Part shown: positions 29,406-37,404 of the stretch, one piece after another
How the letters are laid out: every line of letters starts with the position of its first letter
How positions within the stretch are numbered: position 1 is the stretch's first letter
Source of the DNA: Roseimicrobium gellanilyticum
GTDB lineage: Bacteria; Verrucomicrobiota; Verrucomicrobiia; Verrucomicrobiales; Verrucomicrobiaceae
Assembly (NCBI RefSeq): GCF_003315205.1
Contig: NZ_QNRR01000001.1
Location: 310,001-374,000 of the forward strand
Direction: 5' to 3'
DNA: 64,000 bases
Program-made: the position numbers and the translations under genes
The notes under the pieces: model-generated
The model's database searches: none
Told to the model about the DNA's origin: nothing
Seen by the model: only the letters and a program-made list of their open reading frames with translations

Positions 29406-30614
29406 CTACCGCTTCACCAGCGACTCGTACAGCTCATGCGTCTTCTCTGCGATGGCGCGCCAGGAGAAGTGCTGCTCGGCGCGCTCGCGGCCAGCCTTGG
29501 CCATGCGGGTGCGCAGGGGCTCGTCGGCCATCAGGCGGTTGATGCTTTCTGCAAGATCGTGGCTGTACTGCTCTGGGTGTGAAGCCTCGTAGGGGCTCTC
29601 AGATTGCTGAAGGAGCGGGACCAGCAGGCCGGTTTCACCGGGCAGGACCACCTCTTTGATGCCGCCCACGGCACTGGCGACCACGGCGGTTTCGCAGGCC
29701 ATGGCTTCCAGATTGATGATGCCAAACGGCTCATAGATAGACGGGCAGCAGAAGACGTCCGCGTGCGAGTACAACGCGATCTTCTCCTCCACGGGGATCA
29801 TGGCCTGGATCCACACGATGCCATCCCGAGTCTTCTGGGCTTCAGCCACAGCCTGCTGCATCTCCACCGCGATCTCCGGTGTGTCCGGCGCGCCAGCGCA
29901 GAGCACCACCTGATAGTTTGGATCCATGTACTTGATGGCTCGCACCAGGTGCACAATGCCCTTCTGCCGGGCGATGCGGCCTACGAAGAGCACGAAGGGC
30001 TTGTTCGGATCCACACCGTGCTTCACCAGGACCTCTGGCGCATGGACCTTGTGATACTCCTCGGGATCGATGCCGTTGTGGATCACGTGGATCTTCTTCG
30101 GATCCGCGTGGAAGAAGCGCAGCACATCCACCTTGGTTTCCTGGGAAACCGCGACGATGGCGTCGGCCATTTCAATCGCTGTCTTCTCCACCCAGCAGCT
30201 GAAGTCATAGCCGCCGCCGAGCTGTTCACGTTTCCACGGGCGCAGGGGTTCCAGCGAGTGCACCGTGAGCACCATGGGAATGCCATAGTTCAGCTTCGCG
30301 AGGATACCGCCGAGGTGCGAGTACCACGTGTGCAGGTGCACCACATCCGCATCGACATTCGTCGTGTTGAAGCTCAAGCCGCGCTGCACGGCTGCAAAGA
30401 CGCTGGCGAGGGGTTTGGGGCAGGTCCACAGGTCCGTGTTGAGTCCGTAGCCCGTGACCTTGAGGTGGTCATTGAGCATTTCATTCTGATTGCCGAAGCA
30501 ACGCACATCCACATCGCAGAGCCGGGAGAGTTCCTTCGTGAGGTACTGCACATGGATGCCGGCGCCACCGTAGATGTTGGGAGGATACTCGTTGGTCAGA
30601 AAAAGGGCTTTCAT
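29406..30614 (-). CDS. glgA: GT4 glycosyltransferase, actinobacterial-type glycogen synthase family
   Basis: The 402-residue protein opens MKALFLTNEYPPNIYGGAGI and shows the GT-B features of family GT4: ADVVHLHTWYSHLGG, a donor-site region FVLFVGRIARQKGIVHLVRA, and the E-x7-E motif SIYEPFGIINLEAMACETAV. The layout matches the Corynebacterium/Mycobacterium GlgA-GlgM group, which uses ADP-glucose to make glycogen or maltose-1-phosphate. Verrucomicrobia commonly store glycogen. Whether this enzyme makes glycogen directly is not resolvable here. It ends 47 nt upstream of the TPR-redoxin gene on the same strand. Confidence 0.8.
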   Translation of the reverse strand: MKALFLTNEYPPNIYGGAGIHVQYLTKELSRLCDVDVRCFGNQNEMLNDHLKVTGYGLNTDLWTCPKPLASVFAAVQRGLSFNTTNVDADVVHLHTWYSHLGGILAKLNYGIPMVLTVHSLEPLRPWKREQLGGGYDFSCWVEKTAIEMADAIVAVSQETKVDVLRFFHADPKKIHVIHNGIDPEEYHKVHAPEVLVKHGVDPNKPFVLFVGRIARQKGIVHLVRAIKYMDPNYQVVLCAGAPDTPEIAVEMQQAVAEAQKTRDGIVWIQAMIPVEEKIALYSHADVFCCPSIYEPFGIINLEAMACETAVVASAVGGIKEVVLPGETGLLVPLLQQSESPYEASHPEQYSHDLAESINRLMADEPLRTRMAKAGRERAEQHFSWRAIAEKTHELYESLVKR

Positions 30615-30683
30615 GGGAAGGAGATTCGAAAGGTAGAAAGACTCGGGCCGTGTCGATGAAGGAATTGTAGCAGATGAGTTGCG

Positions 30684-32084
30684 TCAGAGGGTCACGGTTT
30701 CATGCAGCTTGGCGACACGCACGTTGCTGGAGGGATACTTCAGCGCCAGTGCTGTGCGGAAGGCTTCGCTGCGCTCTGGTTCGCCATGCACAAGGAAGAC
30801 CTGCTTCTTCGGGCCGCCCACGTGCGAGAACCAGTCGAGCAGCTCGCTGTGGTCCGCGTGGCCGGAGTAAGAGTCCATGATTTCGATGCGCGCATTCACC
30901 ACAAATTCATCGCCGAGGATGTTCACCTTGCGCGCGCCGTTGCGCAGCTTCCATCCGAGGGTGTGCTCTGCGCAGTAGCCCACGAAGAGTACGGTGGTGC
31001 TGGGCTCACCCACGTGATTGCGCAAGTGGTGCAGAATGCGTCCGCTCTCGCACATGCCACTGGCGGCGATGATGACGGCGGGCTCCTTCAGGTCATTGAG
31101 CTGGCGCGATTCGTTGGCTTCACGGATGTAACGCAGGCCTTCGAAGCCGAAGGGATTCCGCTTCTCGAACAGGAACTGATACACCTCCTGGTTAAAGCAC
31201 TCTGGATGCAGGCGGAAAATCTCCGTGGCGCTCACCGCGAGGGGGCTGTCCACGAAGATGGGAATGGGGGGGAAGCAGTTGCTTTCCCGCAGCTTGTTCA
31301 GCGAATACAGGAGCTGCTGGGTGCGCTCCACCGCAAAGGCGGGGATGAGGATCTTCCCGTTGCGCTCGAGCGTGGCATTGATGATCTCGCAGATGCGATC
31401 GTCGCTGGCGTTTTCCATTTCATGCTCGCGCCCGCCATAGGTGCTCTCCATGATCACGTAGTCGATGCCTTCGCTGGGTTCGGGCGGATTGAGCAGGTCG
31501 CTCTTGGGTCGGCCCACGTCTCCCGAGAACAGGAGGCGGCTCTTCTTGCCGGTCTCACGGTCATCAATGTCCAGAATCACCTGCGCCGCGCCGAGGATGT
31601 GACCGGCATCGATGAAGCTGAATTTCACCCCATCCGCCACGGGCATGGGGCGGTGGTAGTTGATGGTCACAAACTGACGCAGGCACTTCTCGGCGTCCAT
31701 GCGGTTGTACGTGGGTTCCAGCAGTGGAAGCTTTTGTTTCTCGCGCTTCTTGTTAAGCCACTTCACATCACTTTCCTGGATGTGCGCAGAGTCCGGCAGC
31801 ATGATGCTGCAAAGGTCCCGCGTGGCATCCGTGGCATAGATGTTTCCTGCGAAGCCCTGCTTCACCAGGTTTGGCAGATTCCCACTGTGGTCGATGTGCG
31901 CGTGGGAGAGAATCACCGCATCGAGTGTCTTTGGATCAAAGGGGAACTTGCGATTGCGCTCGAAGGCATCACCGCGGTGACCCTGGTACAGACCGCAGTC
32001 GAGCAGGATGCGCTGGCCATTGACTTCGATGAGGTGCTGCGAGCCGGTGGTGGTTTCGGCGGCGCCGTGGAAGATGATTTTCAT
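30684..32084 (-). CDS. Beta-CASP metallo-beta-lactamase, RNA-processing exonuclease family
   Basis: The 466-residue protein carries the zinc-binding signature HAHIDH at residues 61-66, further ligands in DAGHILGAAQ and LLFSGDVGR, and the beta-CASP domain with GKILIPAFAVERTQQLLY and IIAASGMCESGRILHHL. The C-terminal metallo part has DSYSGHADHSELL and VHGEPERSEAF. This is the Ysh1p/CPSF73-like bacterial RNase group, which acts on RNA 3' ends. Its start overlaps the stop of the membrane-protein gene upstream by 4 nt, so the two are translationally coupled. Cytoplasmic. Confidence 0.92.
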   Translation of the reverse strand: MKIIFHGAAETTTGSQHLIEVNGQRILLDCGLYQGHRGDAFERNRKFPFDPKTLDAVILSHAHIDHSGNLPNLVKQGFAGNIYATDATRDLCSIMLPDSAHIQESDVKWLNKKREKQKLPLLEPTYNRMDAEKCLRQFVTINYHRPMPVADGVKFSFIDAGHILGAAQVILDIDDRETGKKSRLLFSGDVGRPKSDLLNPPEPSEGIDYVIMESTYGGREHEMENASDDRICEIINATLERNGKILIPAFAVERTQQLLYSLNKLRESNCFPPIPIFVDSPLAVSATEIFRLHPECFNQEVYQFLFEKRNPFGFEGLRYIREANESRQLNDLKEPAVIIAASGMCESGRILHHLRNHVGEPSTTVLFVGYCAEHTLGWKLRNGARKVNILGDEFVVNARIEIMDSYSGHADHSELLDWFSHVGGPKKQVFLVHGEPERSEAFRTALALKYPSSNVRVAKLHETVTL

Positions 32085-32572
32085 GCAAGAGGCAAATGGG
32101 GAGCATGCGCGGCGTAGTATTTCAGACGCACCGTGGAGCGATTGAGAACGATGAAGGTGAAGACACCGAGAATCGTGCCGATTGGGAACTGCACGCAGTT
32201 AAACGCGGCCGTGGCGAGTGAGAACTTCCGGTGCCGGTGCTTGAGCAGGAACCATCCAGACAGGCCATTGAGCGTGATTCCTCCTATGAAGAGTACCAAG
32301 GCGAAGACATAGCCCCACTTCATGAGTGGGGGCATGGGCGTGATGATCGCCAGTTCCTCTCCTGATGAAGACGTCACCATCTGCACACGGGAGCCCAGAA
32401 TGGACTTCATGATCATGTAGTGGGTTACGGTGACGGCAAACCCCGCCGCTGCGATTCCCGCGACGATGAAGTGGAAGAGGGCCAGCATCTTCAAATGATC
32501 CTCATCCCTGTCCCGTTCCGGTACGTGATACATGTGCGGCGGGACGGCACTTGGAACAGGCGGCGGGTTCAT
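32081..32572 (-). CDS. Membrane protein, paralogue of the adjacent gene
   Basis: The 163-residue product has three to four membrane segments (about 28-50, 82-105 and 118-145) after a proline-rich soluble start (MNPPPVPSAVPPHMYHVPER). It shares the order and wording of its neighbour at 32602-33084: MNPPP start, D-x-L-ALFHFI, GLSG.FLLK.R.R.FSL.TAA.NC.QFP.GT.LG, IVLNR.SVR.KY. The two arose by tandem duplication. The family resembles DUF4234-like small membrane proteins only loosely. Function is unknown. It overlaps the beta-CASP RNase gene by 4 nt. Confidence 0.7.
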   Translation of the reverse strand: MNPPPVPSAVPPHMYHVPERDRDEDHLKMLALFHFIVAGIAAAGFAVTVTHYMIMKSILGSRVQMVTSSSGEELAIITPMPPLMKWGYVFALVLFIGGITLNGLSGWFLLKHRHRKFSLATAAFNCVQFPIGTILGVFTFIVLNRSTVRLKYYAAHAPHLPLA

Positions 32573-32601
32573 GGTGTAAGGTGTTTCAGCAGGGCCACGG
32601 A

Positions 32602-33084
32602 TTACCTTGACGGGGCCAGCGTCCCATCGGCCACGGCGTATTTCGCCCGCACGCTTTCACGATTGAGCACGATGATGGTGCAGATGCCCAACGCTGTGCC
32701 CAGAGGGAACTGCAGGCAATTCTTCGCTGCGGTGAAGAGTGAGAATACCCGCCGCCTCCGTTTCAGCAGGAACACGCCGGAAAGACCATTGCACAGGGCG
32801 CTGAATCCCATCACCAGCAGGAGTGGCATGTAGAACCACTGCATCATGCGAATGGGATCCTCGATGTAGGTGACTTCGATTTGGGAACGTTCTCCGCCGC
32901 GCTTCATGCCCTCGTTGATCAGGAAGTGCATGATGCCGTAGTGCAGCCCCACCAGCAGCATCGCCAGGCCGATGCAACTCGCGCAGATGAAATGGAAGAC
33001 CGCCAGCACCCCCAGGTGAGTCACGTCCCGGTCATGCCCATGTCCCGCGGGGAATGGGGTCATGGACCTGGGCGGTGGATTCAT
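32602..33084 (-). CDS. Membrane protein, paralogue of the adjacent gene
   Basis: The 160-residue product has about three to four membrane helices and the same repeated sequence elements as the next gene downstream (AVFHFICASCIGLAMLL, GLSGVFLLKRRRRVFSL, NCLQFPLGTALGICTIIVLN). The basic RRRR loop between helices suggests that loop faces the cytoplasm. It is the first copy in the transcription direction, 29 nt upstream of its paralogue. No function is assigned. Confidence 0.7.
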   Translation of the reverse strand: MNPPPRSMTPFPAGHGHDRDVTHLGVLAVFHFICASCIGLAMLLVGLHYGIMHFLINEGMKRGGERSQIEVTYIEDPIRMMQWFYMPLLLVMGFSALCNGLSGVFLLKRRRRVFSLFTAAKNCLQFPLGTALGICTIIVLNRESVRAKYAVADGTLAPSR

Positions 33085-33110
33085 ATCGGAGCTGGCGGAC
33101 GCCGGTCCTG

Positions 33111-33935
33111 CTACTTGGCCTGCGCAGCGATCACCTTCTTGAGGTACTCAATGCTACGCTCTGCGATGACCTTCGGTCCGAGGGTGTAGTCGAAGACTTC
33201 GGTGCTCAGCCATCCATCGTAGCCCACTTCATTGAGTGCGGCGATGATGGGTTCGTATTTCACCTCACCCATGCCGGGACCGAGGAGGTTTGGGTCATTC
33301 GTGTGGAAGTGGATGAACCACTCCTTGCTGTTGCGGATGATGTCGGGAATGGACGTGGGCTCATCGCTCATCGCCTTCACGTCGAGATGCAGCTTGCAGC
33401 CGGGGTGATCCACCAGCTTGCAGAAGTCGATGCCTTCCGCGGCGGTGTTCATCCAGTTGGTCTCCTTGCGACCGAGGGGCTCCATGGCGAGCGTAGCACC
33501 GTTTTCGTAGGCCACTTCGGCCACGCCGCGGACCACTTCGGCGGCGCGCTTCGTGGCTTCTTCGCGATCCCACTCGGGGAGAAGGTTGCGGGCCTTGGGG
33601 CTGCCCCACACCATCACCTTGCCGCCGAGAGCGCCGCAGAAGCGGGCCAGATTCTGGCCGAAGCGCATCGCATCGCGACGCAGCAGCGGGTCCGGCGTGG
33701 TGATGTGCATCCACGTGGGACGGGTGAGCAGCCAGTGCAGGCCGATGATTTCCAGACCGAAGGAGTGCGCGATGCGCACCAGCCGCGTGGCATCTGCCAG
33801 GGTCAGCTCGCGGGGGTCTTCCTTCAGGGTGAAGGGGGCCAATTCCAGACCCTGGTAGCCGCAGGCCGCGGCGTCTTCACAAACCTTCTCAAAAGGCTCA
33901 TTGCCCCAATGTTCGTTGCAGATAGCGAAACGCAT
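33111..33935 (-). CDS. Sugar phosphate isomerase/epimerase (xylose-isomerase-like TIM barrel)
   Basis: The 274-residue protein has the AP-endonuclease-2/xylose-isomerase-like fold: the start MRFAICNEHWGNEPFEKVCE, a metal glutamate in LAMEPLGRKETNW, aspartate in LHLDVKAMSDE, histidines in FIHFHTNDPNLLGPG and a second glutamate in LSTEVFDYT. This matches D-tagatose/L-ribulose 3-epimerase and related sugar isomerases. PVC bacteria have many such paralogues for polysaccharide breakdown products. No signal peptide is present. The exact sugar cannot be deduced. The upstream gap (33936-34015) is short. Confidence 0.82.
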   Translation of the reverse strand: MRFAICNEHWGNEPFEKVCEDAAACGYQGLELAPFTLKEDPRELTLADATRLVRIAHSFGLEIIGLHWLLTRPTWMHITTPDPLLRRDAMRFGQNLARFCGALGGKVMVWGSPKARNLLPEWDREEATKRAAEVVRGVAEVAYENGATLAMEPLGRKETNWMNTAAEGIDFCKLVDHPGCKLHLDVKAMSDEPTSIPDIIRNSKEWFIHFHTNDPNLLGPGMGEVKYEPIIAALNEVGYDGWLSTEVFDYTLGPKVIAERSIEYLKKVIAAQAK

Positions 33936-34015
33936 GATGGGGATTTTTTAGCGGAGCGGTCCCATCGCCGCAAGCAACGAAGCCGCTTTTTGGCTCGGGG
34001 TGAGAGTCCTGCGGG

Positions 34016-35074
34016 TCACTCACTGAGCTGGATGACCCTGATCTCCGGTGGGTAGGGGGCCACTTCTGGCGGGACTTTGACGAGTTCATGGACCGATAAG
34101 TCTGACAGCGACATTCTCCAAACGTGGCCATCAAAGTCGTTCAGCAGCAGGTTCGCGTTGCTCGAAAGCGACCGAGGCGCCCTGCTGGCGCATAATGGAG
34201 CATCAACCCTGGCCAGTTCCTTATCCAGCGCGGCATCATGCGCCAGGAGGACCATCTCTTCCTTGCCTGACTTGATTCCGCAAATGAGTGCAGGCGTACC
34301 ATGGAAGGTGGAGGTAATGACCCAACTTGGTGAGGCGTCCAGGTACAGTACCTTGCCCGGTGTCAATTTCCCATCCTTGAGCTCAAACCATTCAACCTGC
34401 CCTTTGCTGTTCCAGCGGAAGACTTCGCTCTGGCTCTTCGCGCCCATTCCATATCTTTTGCCCTCGGGTTCCAGACCTGGAGGTACAACGGTAGCCAGGG
34501 ACTTCGAAGAGGTGTTGTAGTAATACAGTCCCGAGTTCGCCCATCCATAGATGGCCACGCCGTCGGGAATCTTCAGGAGTCGCGGGCTGTTGAATCCTGC
34601 AGGGAGCGGTACCAATTCAGCGGCGCCGGTGTCACCGTCCACGATGGCGAGCGAGAAGTTCTTCCTGTGTCCCTGTGCTTCGCCAAGATCTTCCACTGAG
34701 ATGAGGAAATACTGACCCGTCTCGCCAACGACAATCTGTTCATCGGGGCCGCCCAGCCAGGCCTGATAGGGCACGTTGATGTCGATTTGACGCAGGGATT
34801 TACCCGTGTGGCAATCGATAGCCTGCAGCGTGCGTTTGAGCTTTCCGTCTATCTTGGTGGCAGAAAGGACGTGGATGGCCTTCTCACGGATTCCATAGAT
34901 CGTTTGGCAGCCCAGTTCCACTTTCGTCTCGACCTTCCCATCTGCCAGGATCGTGAGTGCATCGTTGGCCCGGCCTGAAGCCAGGGTCAGGATGTGCTCG
35001 GTAGCCGAGGTGCCTGTTGCGCCAACGGCCATCAGGGCGAGCAAGGCTGCTGTCAGACAAGTCGATATTTTCAT
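34016..35074 (-). CDS. Secreted beta-propeller-like protein, unknown function
   Basis: I chose the start at 35074 because MKISTCLTAALLALMAVGAT is a signal peptide with cleavage near SAT; the open frame upstream to 35152 lacks these features. The 352-residue product shows repeating WD/PQQ-like beta blades (TLQAIDCHTGKSLRQIDI, SLAIVDGDTGAAELVPLP, GVAIYGWANSGLYYYNTSS, VWRMSLSDLSVHELV). No enzyme motif is recognised. It is probably periplasmic or extracellular. It has the same orientation as the metallo-beta-lactamase fold gene 86 nt upstream. Confidence 0.6.
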   Translation of the reverse strand: MKISTCLTAALLALMAVGATGTSATEHILTLASGRANDALTILADGKVETKVELGCQTIYGIREKAIHVLSATKIDGKLKRTLQAIDCHTGKSLRQIDINVPYQAWLGGPDEQIVVGETGQYFLISVEDLGEAQGHRKNFSLAIVDGDTGAAELVPLPAGFNSPRLLKIPDGVAIYGWANSGLYYYNTSSKSLATVVPPGLEPEGKRYGMGAKSQSEVFRWNSKGQVEWFELKDGKLTPGKVLYLDASPSWVITSTFHGTPALICGIKSGKEEMVLLAHDAALDKELARVDAPLCASRAPRSLSSNANLLLNDFDGHVWRMSLSDLSVHELVKVPPEVAPYPPEIRVIQLSE

Positions 35075-35160
35075 CGGTGCGTGGAAGGGGCGCTTGTTCG
35101 TGAATTCCGCAGTCCACCGCGCAGATCTCGACAGGTGGCAGGGTGAGGGCATTGCCCCTC

Positions 35161-36258
35161 CTACGGCTTCTTCTTCGTCACAAACGTTCCTATGTGATTC
35201 GTTGCCGGCACTGCCACTTTGTAGACCGTCCCTTCTGGCTCCACGGTGCAGACGATGTAGTTGGCCTGGCAGCCCTCACCGAGGTCGCCTTTGTTGGCGA
35301 TGTGCTTTGGTTCGGTGGTGTTCTGCCGGTCGTCGCGCACGTTTTCATGAACCTGGTACATCGCCTTGATGGAAGGCGTACCCTTCAGCGCGTCCATGGC
35401 GGACTGGCTGGTACCCTTGCGCGGGCCGTTGTTCATGACGGAAACGGTGGGGGAGAGGCTCTTGATGAGCAGGGGATTGTTGCTCACATCGAGTCCGTGG
35501 TGGTTCACCTGATAAACATCCACTTCGCCTACAAGATTAATGGGCGAGACCAGCTTCTCCTCCAGGTTCCAAGTCAGGTCGCCCCCGTCGAAGAAGACGA
35601 AATTACCGTACTGTAGGAGCAGGACCACGCTGTTGGCGTTGTCGGAGGTGTCCTCGGGTTTGGCGGGCACGGAACCGTTGAGCGGGTTCGGGGTGGCCTG
35701 GTCGGCGCGCAGTGCGACGAATTTCTTGTTGGCACCGAGGCACTTGAGCGAGAGGGCAGGGGAGCCGGGAGCGCCTGACTTCAGGGGAATGGAATCACCG
35801 GCGGCAAGGGTCACGCGCTTGCCTACCTTGGCATCCCGATAGGGTCGGCTCATCAGGGTCCAGCGCATGTCATTGGGCTTGTTGTCGGGGCTCGTTTCCG
35901 TGATGCCCTTGTCGTAAAGCGTGCCGATGGGCATCAACACCGCCAGCTCTGCCAGGCCGCCAAAGTGGTCCACGTGAAAGTGGGTGATGACCACGTGGTC
36001 AATCTGCTTCAGCCCGGCGATCTCGGTCGCCAGCTTGTGAATGCGTCCCGCGTCCCGCCCGCCGGGGTTGCCGGTATCGATGAGGATGGATTCTCCTTCC
36101 GGAGTGACCACAAGGGTGGCGCCGCCGCCCTCGGCATCGATCCAGTAGATGGAAAGCTCTCTGGGTTTTGATGTTTCACTTTGAGCGTGAAGGGCTGGTG
36201 AGGTGAAAGCCAGCAGTGAAAACAGGCCGGCAAGAAAGGGGCGACGGGCGGATTTCAT
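35161..36258 (-). CDS. Secreted metallo-beta-lactamase-fold hydrolase (ComEC/Rec2-like)
   Basis: The 365-residue protein has a signal peptide ([18 protein letters not shown]). Its MBL domain contains [27 protein letters not shown], the zinc motif [13 protein letters not shown] near residue 92, [10 protein letters not shown] and [16 protein letters not shown]. The 'HHG.D.S.N' second-site motif is typical of the ComEC/Rec2-type and polyketide-cyclase-associated MBL proteins. The protein would act in the periplasm or outside the cell. The substrate is unknown. It is divergent from the respiratory supercluster; the 306-nt gap between them holds the act promoter region. Confidence 0.75.
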   Translation of the reverse strand: MKSARRPFLAGLFSLLAFTSPALHAQSETSKPRELSIYWIDAEGGGATLVVTPEGESILIDTGNPGGRDAGRIHKLATEIAGLKQIDHVVITHFHVDHFGGLAELAVLMPIGTLYDKGITETSPDNKPNDMRWTLMSRPYRDAKVGKRVTLAAGDSIPLKSGAPGSPALSLKCLGANKKFVALRADQATPNPLNGSVPAKPEDTSDNANSVVLLLQYGNFVFFDGGDLTWNLEEKLVSPINLVGEVDVYQVNHHGLDVSNNPLLIKSLSPTVSVMNNGPRKGTSQSAMDALKGTPSIKAMYQVHENVRDDRQNTTEPKHIANKGDLGEGCQANYIVCTVEPEGTVYKVAVPATNHIGTFVTKKKP

Positions 36259-36490
36259 GGGAGGAATGTGGGTCCCGCGAGCCTAAAAGAGCCTCCCGTC
36301 GCAAGGGAACAGAAATCCGAAGCGGAGCCGAGAAAATTGGGGCGGAAGCGTGACTTTTCACTGCCGAGTTCACGGGTAAAATGTCCCGGAATTCCCATGC
36401 CTGATGAAACACTCGGGACGCCTCCTACAAAACCGGGCGACATGCGACAGCGATTCTTTCGCGGGCGTTCAAAATTCTTCCATTCCCGCC

Positions 36491-36518
36491 TTGCATTCGG
36501 CAGGCCCATCTCTACAAT
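36491..36518 (+). promoter_or_regulatory. Predicted sigma70-type promoter of the act-cox supercluster
   Basis: TTGCAT (36491-36496) and TACAAT (36513-36518) are separated by 16 nt, close to the -35/-10 consensus. The predicted start of transcription is near 36525, about 40 nt before the actA ATG. The remainder of the gap 36259-36564 shows nothing else I can name. Read by eye only. Confidence 0.4.
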
Positions 36519-36526
36519 GGAAAACC

Positions 36527-36546
36527 CTTGTGAAATTTTTCACAAG
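36527..36546. promoter_or_regulatory. Perfect palindrome with TGTGA-N6-TCACA (CRP/FNR-superfamily-like site)
   Basis: CTTGTGAAA-TT-TTTCACAAG is a perfect 9+9 inverted repeat. It contains TGTGA-N6-TCACA (36529-36544), the core consensus of Crp-type operators. It lies 19 nt before actA and just downstream of the predicted start of transcription, a repressor-like position. In RNA it would form a hairpin in the leader. Which regulator binds is unknown. Confidence 0.5.
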
Positions 36547-36564
36547 CGCTGAAACAACTACCTC

Positions 36565-37380
36565 ATGGGCAATTTCTTTCCTCGCTGGAGCAACTGGGTG
36601 CCGCTGCAAATCGCAGTCTGCCTCGGGTTTTTGGTGGTGGGTGCGGTCGTTGGCGCGACCTACTATTTCACGCCGAAGTACACGCGTGTGGGTTACGAGC
36701 CGACTCAGCCAGTTCCCTTCTCGCACAAGCAGCACGTCGGCGAGCTCGGTCTCGACTGCCGTTACTGCCATTCCTACATCGAGCAGTCCAGCCACGCGAA
36801 CGTTCCCACGAACCAGACCTGCTACAACTGCCACGGCCCGGACAAGGCGCAGGTGAAGAAGGACAGCCCCAAGCTGGAGATGGTGCGCAATGCTGACAAG
36901 GACGGCCATCCCATCCAGTGGACCAAGGTTCACAAGGCGCCTGACTACGTGTACTTCAACCATAGCGTCCACCTTGCCCGCGGCGTCTCCTGTGTGAGCT
37001 GTCATGGCCAGGTCAATGAGATGGAAGTCGTGAAGCATGCCGAGCCGCAGAGCATGGGCTGGTGCCTTGACTGCCACCGCGAGCCTGAAAACAAGCTTCG
37101 CCCGCTCGACCAGATTACCAATCTGAACTACAAGCCCGAAGACCTCGGCCGCGAGCAGTTCTACAAGGGGCTTCAAGACAAGGGCGCCAAGGTCGAGGAT
37201 CTTGCGCAGGTCATTCTTGGTGACAAGAAGGCTGAATCCCTCCCTGGCGACATCAGCGGCATCGTGGCCCTCGCCGAAAAGACTTACGGACCCAAGGTGA
37301 CGCAGAAAGAGGTCGGCACCCAGCTCAAGCACAACTGGCGCATCACCCCGCCGGAAGATTGCACCGCCTGCCACCGCTAA
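36565..37380 (+). CDS. actA: Alternative complex III subunit A, pentaheme cytochrome c
   Basis: The 271-residue protein has one N-terminal membrane helix (VPLQIAVCLGFLVVGAVVGA) and five CxxCH heme sites (CRYCH, CYNCH, CVSCH, CLDCH, CTACH), the normal count for ActA. It carries electrons in the periplasmic arm of ACIII, the quinol:cytochrome c oxidoreductase that replaces the bc1 complex. It is the first gene of the plus-strand supercluster, 24 nt before actB. There is no strong ribosome-binding site, but the start is fixed by the membrane helix. Confidence 0.95.
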   Translation: MGNFFPRWSNWVPLQIAVCLGFLVVGAVVGATYYFTPKYTRVGYEPTQPVPFSHKQHVGELGLDCRYCHSYIEQSSHANVPTNQTCYNCHGPDKAQVKKDSPKLEMVRNADKDGHPIQWTKVHKAPDYVYFNHSVHLARGVSCVSCHGQVNEMEVVKHAEPQSMGWCLDCHREPENKLRPLDQITNLNYKPEDLGREQFYKGLQDKGAKVEDLAQVILGDKKAESLPGDISGIVALAEKTYGPKVTQKEVGTQLKHNWRITPPEDCTACHR

Positions 37381-37404
37381 AATCCCGCGCCCGCCCTGCT
37401 CAGC

